Part shown: positions 32,995-41,431 of the stretch, piece by piece
Position numbering within the stretch: position 1 is the stretch's first letter
How the letters are laid out: each line of letters starts with the position of its first letter
DNA from: Sphingomonas_D zeicaulis
GTDB taxonomy: Bacteria > Pseudomonadota > Alphaproteobacteria > Sphingomonadales > Sphingomonadaceae
Assembly (NCBI RefSeq): GCF_050433225.1
Contig: NZ_JBNPXQ010000001.1
Coordinates: 62,001 to 126,000 of the forward strand
Length of the DNA stretch: 64,000 bases
Direction of reading: 5' to 3'
Notes under the pieces: model-generated
The model's database searches: none
Told to the model about the DNA's origin: nothing
What the model saw: only the letters and a program-made list of their open reading frames with translations
Program-made: the position numbers and the translations under genes

Positions 32995-35028
32995 ATGCAG
33001 GCTGCGGCCGATTTCCATGATGCGTTGCCGGCAGGCACGGCGGTGGGCGATTTCGTGCTGGGCGAGGCGATCGGCCAGGGCGGGGAGGGCATCGTCTATG
33101 CCGCGCGCCATCCGCGCTTCGGCGCGGTGCTCCTCAAGGAATATTGGCCCAAGCAGCTGATCTCGCGCGGGAGCGGCGGCGTTGCCGAAGCCTCCCGCGC
33201 GGCGTGGGCGCCGGATCTCAGGCGCGGGGTGGAGCGCTTCCTGGCGCTGGGCGAACGGATGGCGGCGCTGCCCGACCATCCCGGCATCGTCCGCATCCAT
33301 GCCGCCTTTCCCGCCAACAACACCGCCTATCTGGCGATGGAGCGGGTGGAGGGGCAGCCGCTGGCGACGGTGCTGGCAGAAGGCGCGATGCGCGACCCCG
33401 CCGATATCATGACATTGGCGGACCAGCTTTCGGACGCGATCGCCTTCCTCCACCACCAGGAGCTGTTCCACCGCGACATCGCGCCCGACAATGTGATCGT
33501 CACCCCGGGGCGGGACTGGCGGGCGGTGCTGATCGATTTCAACGCCGCCAAGGATCTGATGGTCGAGCTGACCCGCAGCGTCGCGGCGGTGGTGAAGCCG
33601 GGCTATTCGCCGGTCGAGCAATATCATGGCGCCGGCAGCGAGGCGCCCGGGCCGGCATCCGACCTCTACAGCGCCGGCGCGGTGCTCTATCGCGCGATCA
33701 CCGGCGAGCCGCCGCAGGAAGCGAGCCGGCGGCTCTATCGCGGCGATCACAGCACCTTGGTGGCGCTCGCTCCGCCGGGCTTCCAGCGCGGGTTTCTGGC
33801 GGCAATCGACCATGCGCTGCAGCCGCGGCCCGAGGATCGGCCGGCGAGCGCGGACCATTGGCGCCGCGAACTCGGCGTGGTCGCGGGCGGTGCGGTGGCG
33901 GAGGGCAAGGCGACGCAGCCGGCGCCCACGCCGATGGACATGTGGCGGCTGCGCGCGTCGCGCGACGAGGCAAGCACGACGATGCGCGGGCCGGCGCCAC
34001 CACCCGTCGCCACGCCACCCGCTGCGACGCAACCGACGGTCGCCCAGACCACCGTGCGCGATGTGGCGACCGCGCCTTCACCGTCGCGCGCCGCTGCGGG
34101 AGCGAAGGGCGGGCAGGGGCCGGTGACGATGGCGATCCTCGCGCTGGTGCTGCTCGCTGCGCTCGGCGCCGGCGGGCTGCTCGCGTGGAATGCCGGCTGG
34201 CTGCGGGGTGGCGGTGGCATAGTGGCGGAGAATGCGAGCGATCTGATCGTCAACATGGACGATGCGGCGGCGGAGGAATTGAACAATGCCGCGGATGCGA
34301 TCGACGCCCCGAACGGCGCGGTCGAGGGCGCCGGGCCGGCGGTGACGCCGCCGAAGCCGCTCAACGCGCGGATGTGGGTGGGCGAAGCGGATTATCCGCC
34401 GGGCGCCACGCGCAACGGCGATGTCGGCATCGCGGTGGATGTCGACGCGGCGGGCAAGCCGCTGGGCTGCGAGACGGTGAATCGATCGGGCATCGCCGCC
34501 TATGACGGCGCCACCTGCCGGCTGGTGACCGCACGCGCACGCTTCGATCCGGCGCTGGATGCGGCGGGCGCGAAGGTCGCGGGGCGCTATACGGGGACGG
34601 TGAAGTGGATGCCGCCGGTGTGGCAGGTGGAGCCGGATGAGGAAGCCTATCCGGAACCCGCCGCCGTGAGCGGCCTGGCCGCGCCGGGCCAGTGCGAGCT
34701 GGGGCCGTACATCGTCTTCTTCGACTGGGACAAGACCGACATCACGCCGGAGGCTGCGGCGATCCTCGATAATTTCATCGGCAGCTGGCAGCGCTGCAAA
34801 TCGCCGCAGATCATGCTGGCGGGCCACACCGATCGCGAGGGCAGTGCGGCGTACAATGCCGGAAAGTCGCGCCGGATGGCAGGGTCGGTCAGCGCCTATC
34901 TGACGTCCCACGGCGTTCCGGCCTCGATCATCTCCACGCAGAGCTTCGGCGAAGGACAGCCGCGCGTGCCGACCGCTGACGGCGTGCGGGAGATGCAGAA
35001 CCGGCGGGTGGAGCTGACGGCGCGGTAG
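32995..35028 (+). CDS. Ser/Thr kinase - TM - TonB-like - OmpA fusion, 677 aa
   Basis: Start ATG 32995; GTG 32965 is possible. The kinase domain (about 15-290) has glycine loop GQGGEGIVYAAR, VAIK-type Lys in LLKEYWP, catalytic loop HRDIAPDN near 160, and DFN instead of DFG (LIDFNAAKDL). A Pro/Ala linker leads to a membrane helix near 376-400. A TonB C-terminal-like domain (about 459-540) follows, then an OmpA/MotB peptidoglycan-binding domain (about 571-675), with VFFDWDKTDITPEAAAILDN and the GHTDREGS motif. The topology would put the kinase in the cytoplasm and OmpA in the periplasm, suggesting a cell-wall sensor kinase. No T6SS genes are nearby. Confidence 0.8.
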   Translation: MQAAADFHDALPAGTAVGDFVLGEAIGQGGEGIVYAARHPRFGAVLLKEYWPKQLISRGSGGVAEASRAAWAPDLRRGVERFLALGERMAALPDHPGIVRIHAAFPANNTAYLAMERVEGQPLATVLAEGAMRDPADIMTLADQLSDAIAFLHHQELFHRDIAPDNVIVTPGRDWRAVLIDFNAAKDLMVELTRSVAAVVKPGYSPVEQYHGAGSEAPGPASDLYSAGAVLYRAITGEPPQEASRRLYRGDHSTLVALAPPGFQRGFLAAIDHALQPRPEDRPASADHWRRELGVVAGGAVAEGKATQPAPTPMDMWRLRASRDEASTTMRGPAPPPVATPPAATQPTVAQTTVRDVATAPSPSRAAAGAKGGQGPVTMAILALVLLAALGAGGLLAWNAGWLRGGGGIVAENASDLIVNMDDAAAEELNNAADAIDAPNGAVEGAGPAVTPPKPLNARMWVGEADYPPGATRNGDVGIAVDVDAAGKPLGCETVNRSGIAAYDGATCRLVTARARFDPALDAAGAKVAGRYTGTVKWMPPVWQVEPDEEAYPEPAAVSGLAAPGQCELGPYIVFFDWDKTDITPEAAAILDNFIGSWQRCKSPQIMLAGHTDREGSAAYNAGKSRRMAGSVSAYLTSHGVPASIISTQSFGEGQPRVPTADGVREMQNRRVELTAR

Positions 35029-35041
35029 GGGGCACGTTGTC

Positions 35042-35079
35042 CTCCGTTCATCCCTCGACGTCGCTCGGGACGAACGGAG
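35042..35079. repeat. CTCGGGACGAACGGAG hairpin repeat, copy 1
   Basis: CTCCGTTCATCCC (35042-35054) pairs with GGGACGAACGGAG (35067-35079). This intergenic family recurs at 37539-37626 and 38176-38198, bracketing the portal island. Confidence 0.7.
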
Positions 35080-35123
35080 TTGGGGTGCTGGAGCGAATCT
35101 GGACCCCCGTCGCCCAGCTCCCT

Positions 35124-35540
35124 TCAGTTCACACGCGCGCCTTCGGGACGCTGCTCCAGCGCCTTGCCCCAGATGGCGACGGTATAGTTGAAGCTGCCCG
35201 GATCCCAGGCGATCAGCCGCACCGCGACGGGCACGAAACTGTTGCCCTCATATTCGGGCTCCACCTTGTAGCGGCTGAGCTTTCCGGAGGCGGCGAGCGG
35301 GGCGATCACATTGGCGTCGGTGCTCGCCTTCAGGTCTGCGGCGAAGCGGGGCACGTGGAGGATGTTGGGCGGGATCGCCTCTCCGCCGAACGCCTCCGGC
35401 AGCATCAGCATCGGCACCAGCTCGCCCCTGTCGACCAGCGCCTGCACCTTGTCTCGGGAATCGATCGCGGAATAATCGGGGCCGGAGCCGTTGCCGCCGC
35501 CATCGCCCGTGTCACGCCCCTTCTTGCCGAACCATCCCAT
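35124..35540 (-). CDS. Hypothetical protein, 138 aa
   Basis: Starts MGWFGKKGRDTGDGGG. A Gly-rich 25-residue leader precedes a compact domain with VQALVDRGELVPMLMLPEAF, GEAIPPNILHVPRFAAD and FVPVAVRLIAWDPGSFNYTV. No signal peptide and no recognised family. It is head to head with the small phage gene at 35727. It looks host-encoded, but a phage origin cannot be excluded. Confidence 0.6.
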   Translation of the reverse strand: MGWFGKKGRDTGDGGGNGSGPDYSAIDSRDKVQALVDRGELVPMLMLPEAFGGEAIPPNILHVPRFAADLKASTDANVIAPLAASGKLSRYKVEPEYEGNSFVPVAVRLIAWDPGSFNYTVAIWGKALEQRPEGARVN

Positions 35541-35726
35541 GACTGCCTCGCCGGTTGTTCGTTCGCGGGGAGGATGGACATGCGCGCGCGGCGCCGGTCA
35601 ATCGCGCCGGGGCGGAGCGACGCAGGGCTGCGGCGGCCCGTGATCGAACGCCGGCGATTCAATCTTTCGCGTCCGTCACTTAGCCGCTGCTGCCGCCCAT
35701 CATCTTCGCGCGAGGAGCCCCGCCGC

Positions 35727-35909
35727 ATGTGTGCTTCCACCCCCGACGTCCCCACCATCCCCGAACGACAGGCGCTGCGCCTGCCCGACCAGGGCGCCGC
35801 ACCCGGCGTGCGCGACCGTCGCGCCCGGCTGGGGCCGCTGCTCGCAGCCCTCACCCGCGCCGACGCGCTCGGCACGCCGCCCTCCACCGCGCGGCCGACG
35901 CTCGGCTGA
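35727..35909 (+). CDS. Small phage protein before the portal, 60 aa
   Basis: ATG 35727 with GAGGAG upstream. The product is MCASTPDVPTIPERQALRLP..., Pro/Arg-rich, with no known domain. The stop overlaps the portal start (TGATG), so the two genes are translationally coupled. Small proteins of this kind precede portal genes in several podoviruses. It is the first gene of the second phage island. Confidence 0.6.
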   Translation: MCASTPDVPTIPERQALRLPDQGAAPGVRDRRARLGPLLAALTRADALGTPPSTARPTLG

Positions 35910-37519
35910 TGGCGCTCTCGCTCCGCCACGCGTGCGAAACGCGGCTGAAGGCCATGCAGGCGATCCGCAGCGACTATGAGGCGGAGTGGAAGGAGATCGC
36001 CCGCTTCGCCCAGCCGGCGCGCAGCCGCTTCCTCAACGCCGAAACCAACCGCAACCGCCGGCTGCGCAATGGATCGCTGCGCGACGAACATGGCATCGTC
36101 GCCTTCCGCACCCTCGCCAACGGCATGACCAGTGGGCTTTCCTCTTCCTCCAGGCCCTGGTTCACCCTGGCGCTGGGCGATGCGGCGCTGATGGATGCGG
36201 AAGGGGTGAAGCCCTGGCTCTCCGAGGTCGAGCGGCGGCTCTATGCCTTCCTCGCCCAGACCAACTTCTATGGCGCCGCCAAGACCGGCTATGCCGAAAG
36301 CGGGCTGTTCGGCACCGAGGCGGTGGCGCTGGTCGAGCATCCCGATGCGGGGATGGTGGCCCATGCGCTGACCGCGGGCGAATATTGGATCGCGCTCAGC
36401 GACGCGCTGGTGCCCGACACGCTCTATCGCCGCGCGCCGATGACGGTCCGCCAAGCCGTCGACAGCTTCGGCAAGGCGGTGAGCAGCCGTGTGCGCACCG
36501 CCTATGACGGCAGCCGCTATGACGAGATGGTCGACGTGTTCCACGCGATCGAGCCCGATCCCGACCATGACGGCCGCAACCCCGCCTCCAAGCCGTGGCG
36601 CTCGGTCTATTGGGACGAGCGCGCATCCGGGGACGAGCTGCTGCGGGTCAGCGGCTATCGCGAAAAGCCGTTCTGGGCGGCGCGCTGGGATACCACCGGC
36701 GCGGACGTCTATGGCTATTCGCCGGGCATGGAGGCGCTGCCGGCGCTGCGCGAACTTCAGCTTCAGGTGAAGCGCCGCAACGAGGCGATCGACCTGCTCG
36801 TCCACCCGGAAAAGGTGGTGCCGCCAGGGCTGAAGCTGACCGGTCAGCCGCGCAACCTTGTCTCGGCGGCGGGTGTCGACAAGGATGCGATTCTCGTGCC
36901 CTACCAACTGCCCTATCAGGCGGTGGCGGCGATCGGGGATGAGGTCGCCAAGTGCAAGGCGCAGATCGACGCGGCGAGCTTTGCCGACCTGTTCAATGCG
37001 ATCACCAACATGGCCGGCATCCAGCCGCGCACCGTCGAGGAGATCGCCGCGCGCAACGAGGAGAAGCTGACCCAGCTCGGGCCGACGATCGAGCGGGTCT
37101 CGACCGAGAAACTGTCGGCGGTGATCGACCGCGCCTTCGGCATCATGGAACGCGGCGACCTGCTGCCGCGCGCGCCGGAGGTGCTGGAGGGACGCGAACT
37201 GCAGGTCGAATTCGTCTCGATCCTCGCGCAGATGCAGCGGATGGTGGGCATCGGCCAGATCGAACGCACCACCGGCTTCATCGGCAGCCTCGCCGGCATG
37301 GCGCCGGATGCGGTGGACAAGCTCGATATCGACGAGCTCGTCGACGAATATGCCGCGCGCGCCGGCGCGCCGGCACGGATCATCCGCCCGGCGGAAGCGG
37401 TCGCGGCGATGCGCGAGAGCCGGGCGCAGGCGGCGCAGGCGCAGCAGTTGGCGGCGATGGCGCCGGCGATGAAGCAGGGCGCGGATGCGATGAAGGTGCT
37501 GGGGGAGATGGGGGCGTAG
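35909..37519 (+). CDS. Podovirus portal (head-tail connector) protein, 536 aa
   Basis: Start ATG 35909 overlaps the upstream stop; a longer GTG reading from 35729 is a shadow of the small gene. It matches the head-tail connector family of T7/BPP-1-type phages. The segments seen are YEAEWKEIARFAQPARSRFL, ANGMTSGLSSSSRPWFTLAL, YWIALSDALVPDTLYRRAPM and VKRRNEAIDLLVHPEKVVPP, with a helical C-terminus. It would form the dodecameric portal through which DNA is packaged. The reading frame is intact. There is no terminase or capsid gene within 20 kb on either side. Confidence 0.88.
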   Translation: MALSLRHACETRLKAMQAIRSDYEAEWKEIARFAQPARSRFLNAETNRNRRLRNGSLRDEHGIVAFRTLANGMTSGLSSSSRPWFTLALGDAALMDAEGVKPWLSEVERRLYAFLAQTNFYGAAKTGYAESGLFGTEAVALVEHPDAGMVAHALTAGEYWIALSDALVPDTLYRRAPMTVRQAVDSFGKAVSSRVRTAYDGSRYDEMVDVFHAIEPDPDHDGRNPASKPWRSVYWDERASGDELLRVSGYREKPFWAARWDTTGADVYGYSPGMEALPALRELQLQVKRRNEAIDLLVHPEKVVPPGLKLTGQPRNLVSAAGVDKDAILVPYQLPYQAVAAIGDEVAKCKAQIDAASFADLFNAITNMAGIQPRTVEEIAARNEEKLTQLGPTIERVSTEKLSAVIDRAFGIMERGDLLPRAPEVLEGRELQVEFVSILAQMQRMVGIGQIERTTGFIGSLAGMAPDAVDKLDIDELVDEYAARAGAPARIIRPAEAVAAMRESRAQAAQAQQLAAMAPAMKQGADAMKVLGEMGA

Positions 37520-37538
37520 GGGGAGCGGGGCTCCCCAT

Positions 37539-37626
37539 CCTCCGTTCGTCCCGAGCGACCCCGCACAGTTTCTGTCGAACGATTTTCGTGTGACTCGTCC
37601 CTCGACTGCGCTCGGGACGAACGGGT
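37539..37626. repeat. CTCGGGACGAACGGAG repeats, copies 2 and 3
   Basis: CCTCCGTTCGTCCCGAGCG (37539-37557) is an inverted half copy. CGTCCCTCGACTGCGCTCGG and GACGAACGGG (37596-37625) form a full hairpin. Both are immediately 3-prime of the portal gene. Confidence 0.7.
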
Positions 37627-37687
37627 TAGGTTGAATCGAATGCCGCCAGCGGGCAAGCCTGCGATCACCCCAAGGGAGCGCACCGCC

Positions 37688-38152
37688 ATGACCCTGCCCG
37701 ACCTGCCGATCGAAGGCGGCTGCCGCTGCGGCCGCGTGCGCTTCCGTGTCTCGCAGGCGCCCTGGATGGAAACCGTGTGCCATTGCCGCGGCTGCCAGCA
37801 GATGAGCGGCAGCGCCTTTTCCACCACCCTGATCATCCCTGCCGACGGCTTCGAGCAGATCGCCGGCGAGACCGTGATCGGCGGCCTCCATGGCGACGAG
37901 GCGCACCATCATCATTGCGACTGGTGCAAGGGCTGGGTGTTCACCAAACCCGCCGCTGATCTGGGTTTCGTCAACATCCGCGCCACCTTGCTGGACGAGA
38001 CGGGCTGGTTCGCGCCGTGGATGGAGACGCAGACCGCGGAGAAACTGCCCTGGGCGCAGACCGGCGCGGTGCGCAGCTATGAGCGGTTTCCGGGGATAGA
38101 CGAGTATCAGCAACTGATCGCGGCGTACCGGGGAGATCGGGGGATTTCATAA
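37688..38152 (+). CDS. GFA (glutathione-dependent formaldehyde-activating-like) protein, 154 aa
   Basis: Start ATG 37688 has AAGGGAG upstream. Zinc-binding cysteines follow the family layout: GGCRCGRVRF, VCHCRGCQQMSGSAF and HCDWCKGWVF. It is a small zinc protein of the GFA/CENP-V fold; most bacterial members have no proven substrate. First of three paralogues in 6 kb. Confidence 0.85.
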   Translation: MTLPDLPIEGGCRCGRVRFRVSQAPWMETVCHCRGCQQMSGSAFSTTLIIPADGFEQIAGETVIGGLHGDEAHHHHCDWCKGWVFTKPAADLGFVNIRATLLDETGWFAPWMETQTAEKLPWAQTGAVRSYERFPGIDEYQQLIAAYRGDRGIS

Positions 38153-38175
38153 GGGCGGAGCGGGTCTCCCGCCGC

Positions 38176-38198
38176 GACTGCGCTCGGGACGAACGGAG
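38176..38198. repeat. CTCGGGACGAACGGAG repeat, copy 4 (half)
   Basis: GACTGCGCTCGGGACGAACG followed by GAG is a half hairpin between the convergent GFA and membrane-protein genes. Confidence 0.6.
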
Positions 38199-38222
38199 GG
38201 TGGGGGCGCTCAGGGTGCCCCC

Positions 38223-38990
38223 TCACACCCCCGGCGGAAACGGCGGGAAATCCACCGGTGACACCGCGGCACCCGGCGTTCCCGCCGTCACCCATTCATA
38301 CACCGCCAGCCCCATTGGGCTGAACGCGATCGCCCCCATTGCGATCTGAGTCGCCACCATCGCGCCGACGCCCCACCACCAGGCCGGATGCACGCGGCCG
38401 CGCGCCAGTTCACGGCCGATGCCGATCGCTGGGAAGATCATGATCGCGGCGAACACCGCCCAGCCGGCCCAGGGGATCAGCAGCGGCATCGGCAGGATGC
38501 GGCCGAACGCCGGGCCCATCAGCATCGTCATGCCGCAGAAGAACAGCCGCCGGTGCCAGGCGGTGCGCCGGCGCAGCAGGATCGCGGCGGTGGCGAGCGC
38601 GCCGAAGCAAATCACGCTGAGGCCATTCATGAACAGGAAATAGGCCGGCTCGAAGAAAAAGGGCGCCGCGCCGCGCCTGACCATGCCCACCGTCATGACG
38701 ATGCCGAGCAGCACGATCGCCGCCGCCCAGCCCGCGCCGATCCAGCCGAGCCGGCGGTGCAGCGCGACCGCGCCGGTCGTCGCCAGCGCATTCTGCAGCA
38801 CGTAGAAGAAGGTCCAACCGAAGAAGGTGATGGCGTGGAGGTGCAGCAGCGGCGGCGCCGCGAAGGTCGAGCGGCCCATCGCGAACTGCATCGAGAAGCC
38901 TGCGATATTCACTACCGCCATCGCGATGGCGCCGAACAGGAAGAAACGATGTTCGGCGGACATCGGCGCCCGCATTGCCTGTGTCGCCAT
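38223..38990 (-). CDS. Multi-pass membrane protein, 255 aa
   Basis: Start chosen at ATG 38990, six bases after GGAGG. The product has about seven hydrophobic helices (HLHAITFFGWTFFYVLQNAL, GWAAAIVLLGIVMTVGMVRR, LLIPWAGWAVFAAIMIFPAI). HLHAI and HRRLGW histidines resemble those of small haem- or quinone-associated membrane proteins. I do not recognise a named family. Probably inner membrane. Confidence 0.7.
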   Translation of the reverse strand: MATQAMRAPMSAEHRFFLFGAIAMAVVNIAGFSMQFAMGRSTFAAPPLLHLHAITFFGWTFFYVLQNALATTGAVALHRRLGWIGAGWAAAIVLLGIVMTVGMVRRGAAPFFFEPAYFLFMNGLSVICFGALATAAILLRRRTAWHRRLFFCGMTMLMGPAFGRILPMPLLIPWAGWAVFAAIMIFPAIGIGRELARGRVHPAWWWGVGAMVATQIAMGAIAFSPMGLAVYEWVTAGTPGAAVSPVDFPPFPPGV

Positions 38991-39453
38991 CATGATCCTC
39001 CGCGATATCGGGCGGATGTCGACGCTAATGGCCGGCGGGGTGACGCTCAACGAATTTGTTTCGTCACCTTGCGCGTTTCGTCGCATGTGAAGTCGAGCGA
39101 CAGGGAAACCGGCGCGAGAGCTTGGTGCGACTTCGGCGCGACTCTCCCCTCGACTACGGGAGTGCAACGGATTTGATAAATTATGCGACCCGTTCTCGGG
39201 GCAGGTGAGGATCAGCATGTTCACCGGGGCGCGCGGACGGTTTCGTGTTCATGCCGGTTGCCGTCATGTGCTGCCTCGCAACATGACTGCCGCTTAACAG
39301 CTGCGTTCGGCTGAGGTTCAGACCGGCTTGCCTAAAGTGGCTCCTTGCCTGCCACCGCTGCCATCCGGCGCGGCGGGCAGGCGAGGAATTTGCTGCGCTG
39401 CGGAACAGGAGCGCGGTTGGGGCATTGAGCGATAAGGTACGAGGAGAACCCTC
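38991..39453. other. Intergenic stretch, 460 bases
   Basis: This is the gap between the divergent membrane-protein gene and the 59-aa gene. The minus-strand frame seen here is Arg/Ser/His-rich and unconvincing. It contains a TTTGTTTCGTCACC AT-rich patch near 39055 that may be a promoter. I see no firm feature. Confidence 0.4.
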
Positions 39454-39633
39454 ATGGCCGACGGACGACATATCGACAGCCACGAATGGACCGATGTCGA
39501 TCTCGACAGGGTGGCGCGATTCCATGATCGCGGCTTTTCCGCGGAACAGATCGCGGCACAGCTCGGGCGGCCGCCCGCCCAGGTTTCCGAACGGCTGAAG
39601 ATCGTCGTCAACCGCATCGGCCGCTTCCACTGA
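39454..39633 (+). CDS. Small helix-turn-helix protein, 59 aa
   Basis: ATG 39454 is preceded by GAGGAG. The product MADGRHIDSHEWTDVDLDRV continues with ARFHDRGFSAEQIAAQLGRP and PAQVSERLKIVV, a single helix-turn-helix with a short acidic N-terminus. It resembles GcrA-like or Hin-recombinase-like DNA-binding modules. It ends two bases before a GFA gene and is probably co-transcribed with it, perhaps regulating it. Confidence 0.6.
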   Translation: MADGRHIDSHEWTDVDLDRVARFHDRGFSAEQIAAQLGRPPAQVSERLKIVVNRIGRFH

Positions 39634-39635
39634 CG

Positions 39636-40037
39636 ATGCGCCAGCTGGCCGGGGGCTGCCTGTGCGGCACGGTCGGCTATACGGTGGCCGACGCTTTCGG
39701 CTATGCGATGAACTGCCATTGCGGCCAATGCCGCCGCGCCACGGGCAGTGCCTTCAAACCCTTTGCCGGTATCGAGCGCGCGCATCTGGCGCTGACGCGA
39801 GGTGCCGACGCGCTGCTGATCCATGGCGACCCCGATCAGGCGCATGACGTGCATTGCCGGCGCTGCGGATCGCTGCTGTGGTCGGTCGTGCGCGACAATG
39901 CCTATGTGCATGTGACGATGGGGACGTTGATCGACGCGCCGTCGATCCGGCCGCAGATGCATATTTTCGTGAAGGACAAGGCAGTGTGGTTTGAGATCGT
40001 GGACGATCTGCCGCGGTTCGACGGGTTTCCGGAATAA
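39636..40037 (+). CDS. GFA family protein, 133 aa
   Basis: Zinc motifs GGCLCGTVGY, NCHCGQCRRATGSAFK and HCRRCGSLLWS are complete. Length and layout match the compact GFA/CENP-V fold. It follows the 59-aa HTH gene with a two-base gap. Second of three paralogues here. The substrate is unknown. Confidence 0.85.
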   Translation: MRQLAGGCLCGTVGYTVADAFGYAMNCHCGQCRRATGSAFKPFAGIERAHLALTRGADALLIHGDPDQAHDVHCRRCGSLLWSVVRDNAYVHVTMGTLIDAPSIRPQMHIFVKDKAVWFEIVDDLPRFDGFPE

Positions 40038-40094
40038 GGAAAGATGGCTCCCTCTCCCCGAAGTGGAGAGGGAGTGCGGCGGCTTCCTTCCCCC

Positions 40095-41312
40095 TCAACC
40101 CAACCCCTTCTCCGCCACCCCCATATAATCCCTGACCAGTGGCAGCGCCTCGCGCCGGCGCGTCAACTGCAGCTGAAAATTCACATGCGCATCGTGCCGG
40201 AACGCGTTGGTCGCGCCGGCCAGATAGAATTGCCACATCCGAAAGAAGCGCTCGTCGTAGAGCGCGACGATCTCGTCGCGCGCCGCCGCGACGCGATCAT
40301 ACCAATGGTCCAAGGTCAGCGCATAATGCAGGCGCAGCACCTCGACATCGGTCACCCACAGCCGCGCGCGTTCGGCGGCGGGGGAGATCTGGCTGAGTGC
40401 GGGGACATAGCCGCCCGGGAAGATGTAGCGCGCCAGCCAGCGGTCGGTGGGGGCGGGGCCATCCGACCGGCCGATGGTGTGGAGCAGCATCACGCCGTCT
40501 TCGGTGAGCAGCGACCGGCAGGTCTCGAAGAAACGCTGGTAGAAGGGCGGGCCGACATGTTCGAACATGCCGACCGAGACGATGCGGTCGAAGCGGCCCT
40601 CGACGTCGCGATAGTCGCGCAGTTCGAAGCGCACCCGATCCGCCACCCCCGCCGCCGCGGCGCGGGCGCGGGCGGCCTTCAACTGCTCTTCGGACAAGGT
40701 GATGCCCAGCACCTCAACGTCTGCAATGTGGTTGAGGTAGAGCGCGAGCCCGCCCCAGCCGCAGCCGATATCGAGCACCCGCTGCCCCGGCCGCAGATCC
40801 AGCTTGGCGGCGATATGCGCGCGTTTTGCCGCCTGCCCCTCGTCCAAGGTCATGTCGGGGCGAGGGAAGTAGCCGCAGCTATATTGCCAGTCGGCATCGA
40901 GGAAGAGCGCGTAGAGCCGGTCCGACAGGTCATAATGATGCGCGACGTTGCGGCGCGAGCGGCGCTGCCAGTTCCACGCCGCGAACGGCCCCGCGCTGCT
41001 GCGCCACGGCCGCCAGACGTTCAGCCGCACCGCATCGTCATCGTCCCAATGGGTGTTGCGGCCGATGAGGTCGAGGAACTGGCGGATGTCGCCCTCCTCG
41101 ATCAGCATCCGTCCATCCATATAGGCCTCGCCCAGCGCCAGAGCGGGGTTGAGCGCGGCGCGCCGCGGCGTGGCTCGATCGGTGAAGCGGATGGTGACGG
41201 GCGGGCCATCGGCGGGGCTGCCCGTGAAGCGATGCGTGCGCCCGCCGGCATCGATGACGGTCAACTGGCCCTTGCGGATGAGGGTGCGGAGCAGGGCGGC
41301 GAAGAGCTTCAT
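40095..41312 (-). CDS. Cyclopropane-fatty-acid-synthase-like methyltransferase, 405 aa
   Basis: The N-terminal domain (1-110) is followed by HHYDLSDRLYALFLDADWQY, the CFA synthase hallmark. The SAM-binding loop VLDIGCGWGGLALYL lies near residue 195 and MFEHVGPPFYQRFFETC near 275. The family transfers a methylene or methyl group from SAM to unsaturated phospholipid chains at the membrane. Conserved Cys near SCGYF (about 146) fits the family. Some sphingomonad members act on other lipids. Confidence 0.85.
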   Translation of the reverse strand: MKLFAALLRTLIRKGQLTVIDAGGRTHRFTGSPADGPPVTIRFTDRATPRRAALNPALALGEAYMDGRMLIEEGDIRQFLDLIGRNTHWDDDDAVRLNVWRPWRSSAGPFAAWNWQRRSRRNVAHHYDLSDRLYALFLDADWQYSCGYFPRPDMTLDEGQAAKRAHIAAKLDLRPGQRVLDIGCGWGGLALYLNHIADVEVLGITLSEEQLKAARARAAAAGVADRVRFELRDYRDVEGRFDRIVSVGMFEHVGPPFYQRFFETCRSLLTEDGVMLLHTIGRSDGPAPTDRWLARYIFPGGYVPALSQISPAAERARLWVTDVEVLRLHYALTLDHWYDRVAAARDEIVALYDERFFRMWQFYLAGATNAFRHDAHVNFQLQLTRRREALPLVRDYMGVAEKGLG

Positions 41313-41431
41313 CGCGCACGCCCGCGGCGCATCGTCGGCATGGTGTCGCTGCTCAATCCGGCCCCCTTCGATTCACGTCGAGGATAGAGCGGCAATCGGA
41401 GGCGCGATACCATCGGCAGGAGCGGGGCGGA

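Noticed and set aside
32995..35028. Type VI secretion PpkA-type kinase locus
   Set aside because: No VipA/B, Hcp, VgrG, ClpV or TssM genes occur nearby, and OmpA plus kinase in one protein differs from PpkA.
35124..35540. Phage gene belonging to the portal island
   Set aside because: It is on the opposite strand, has no phage-like motif, and its codon use resembles host genes; kept as a host hypothetical.
35405..38113. Minus-strand open frame of 902 residues across the portal and GFA genes
   Set aside because: Composition is Arg/His/Pro-rich and lacks any domain; it is the antisense shadow of high-GC coding sequence.
39181..39630. Minus-strand 149-residue frame over the 59-aa HTH gene
   Set aside because: Arg/Ser/His-rich with no RBS, and antisense to a small gene with a good RBS and a recognisable helix-turn-helix.
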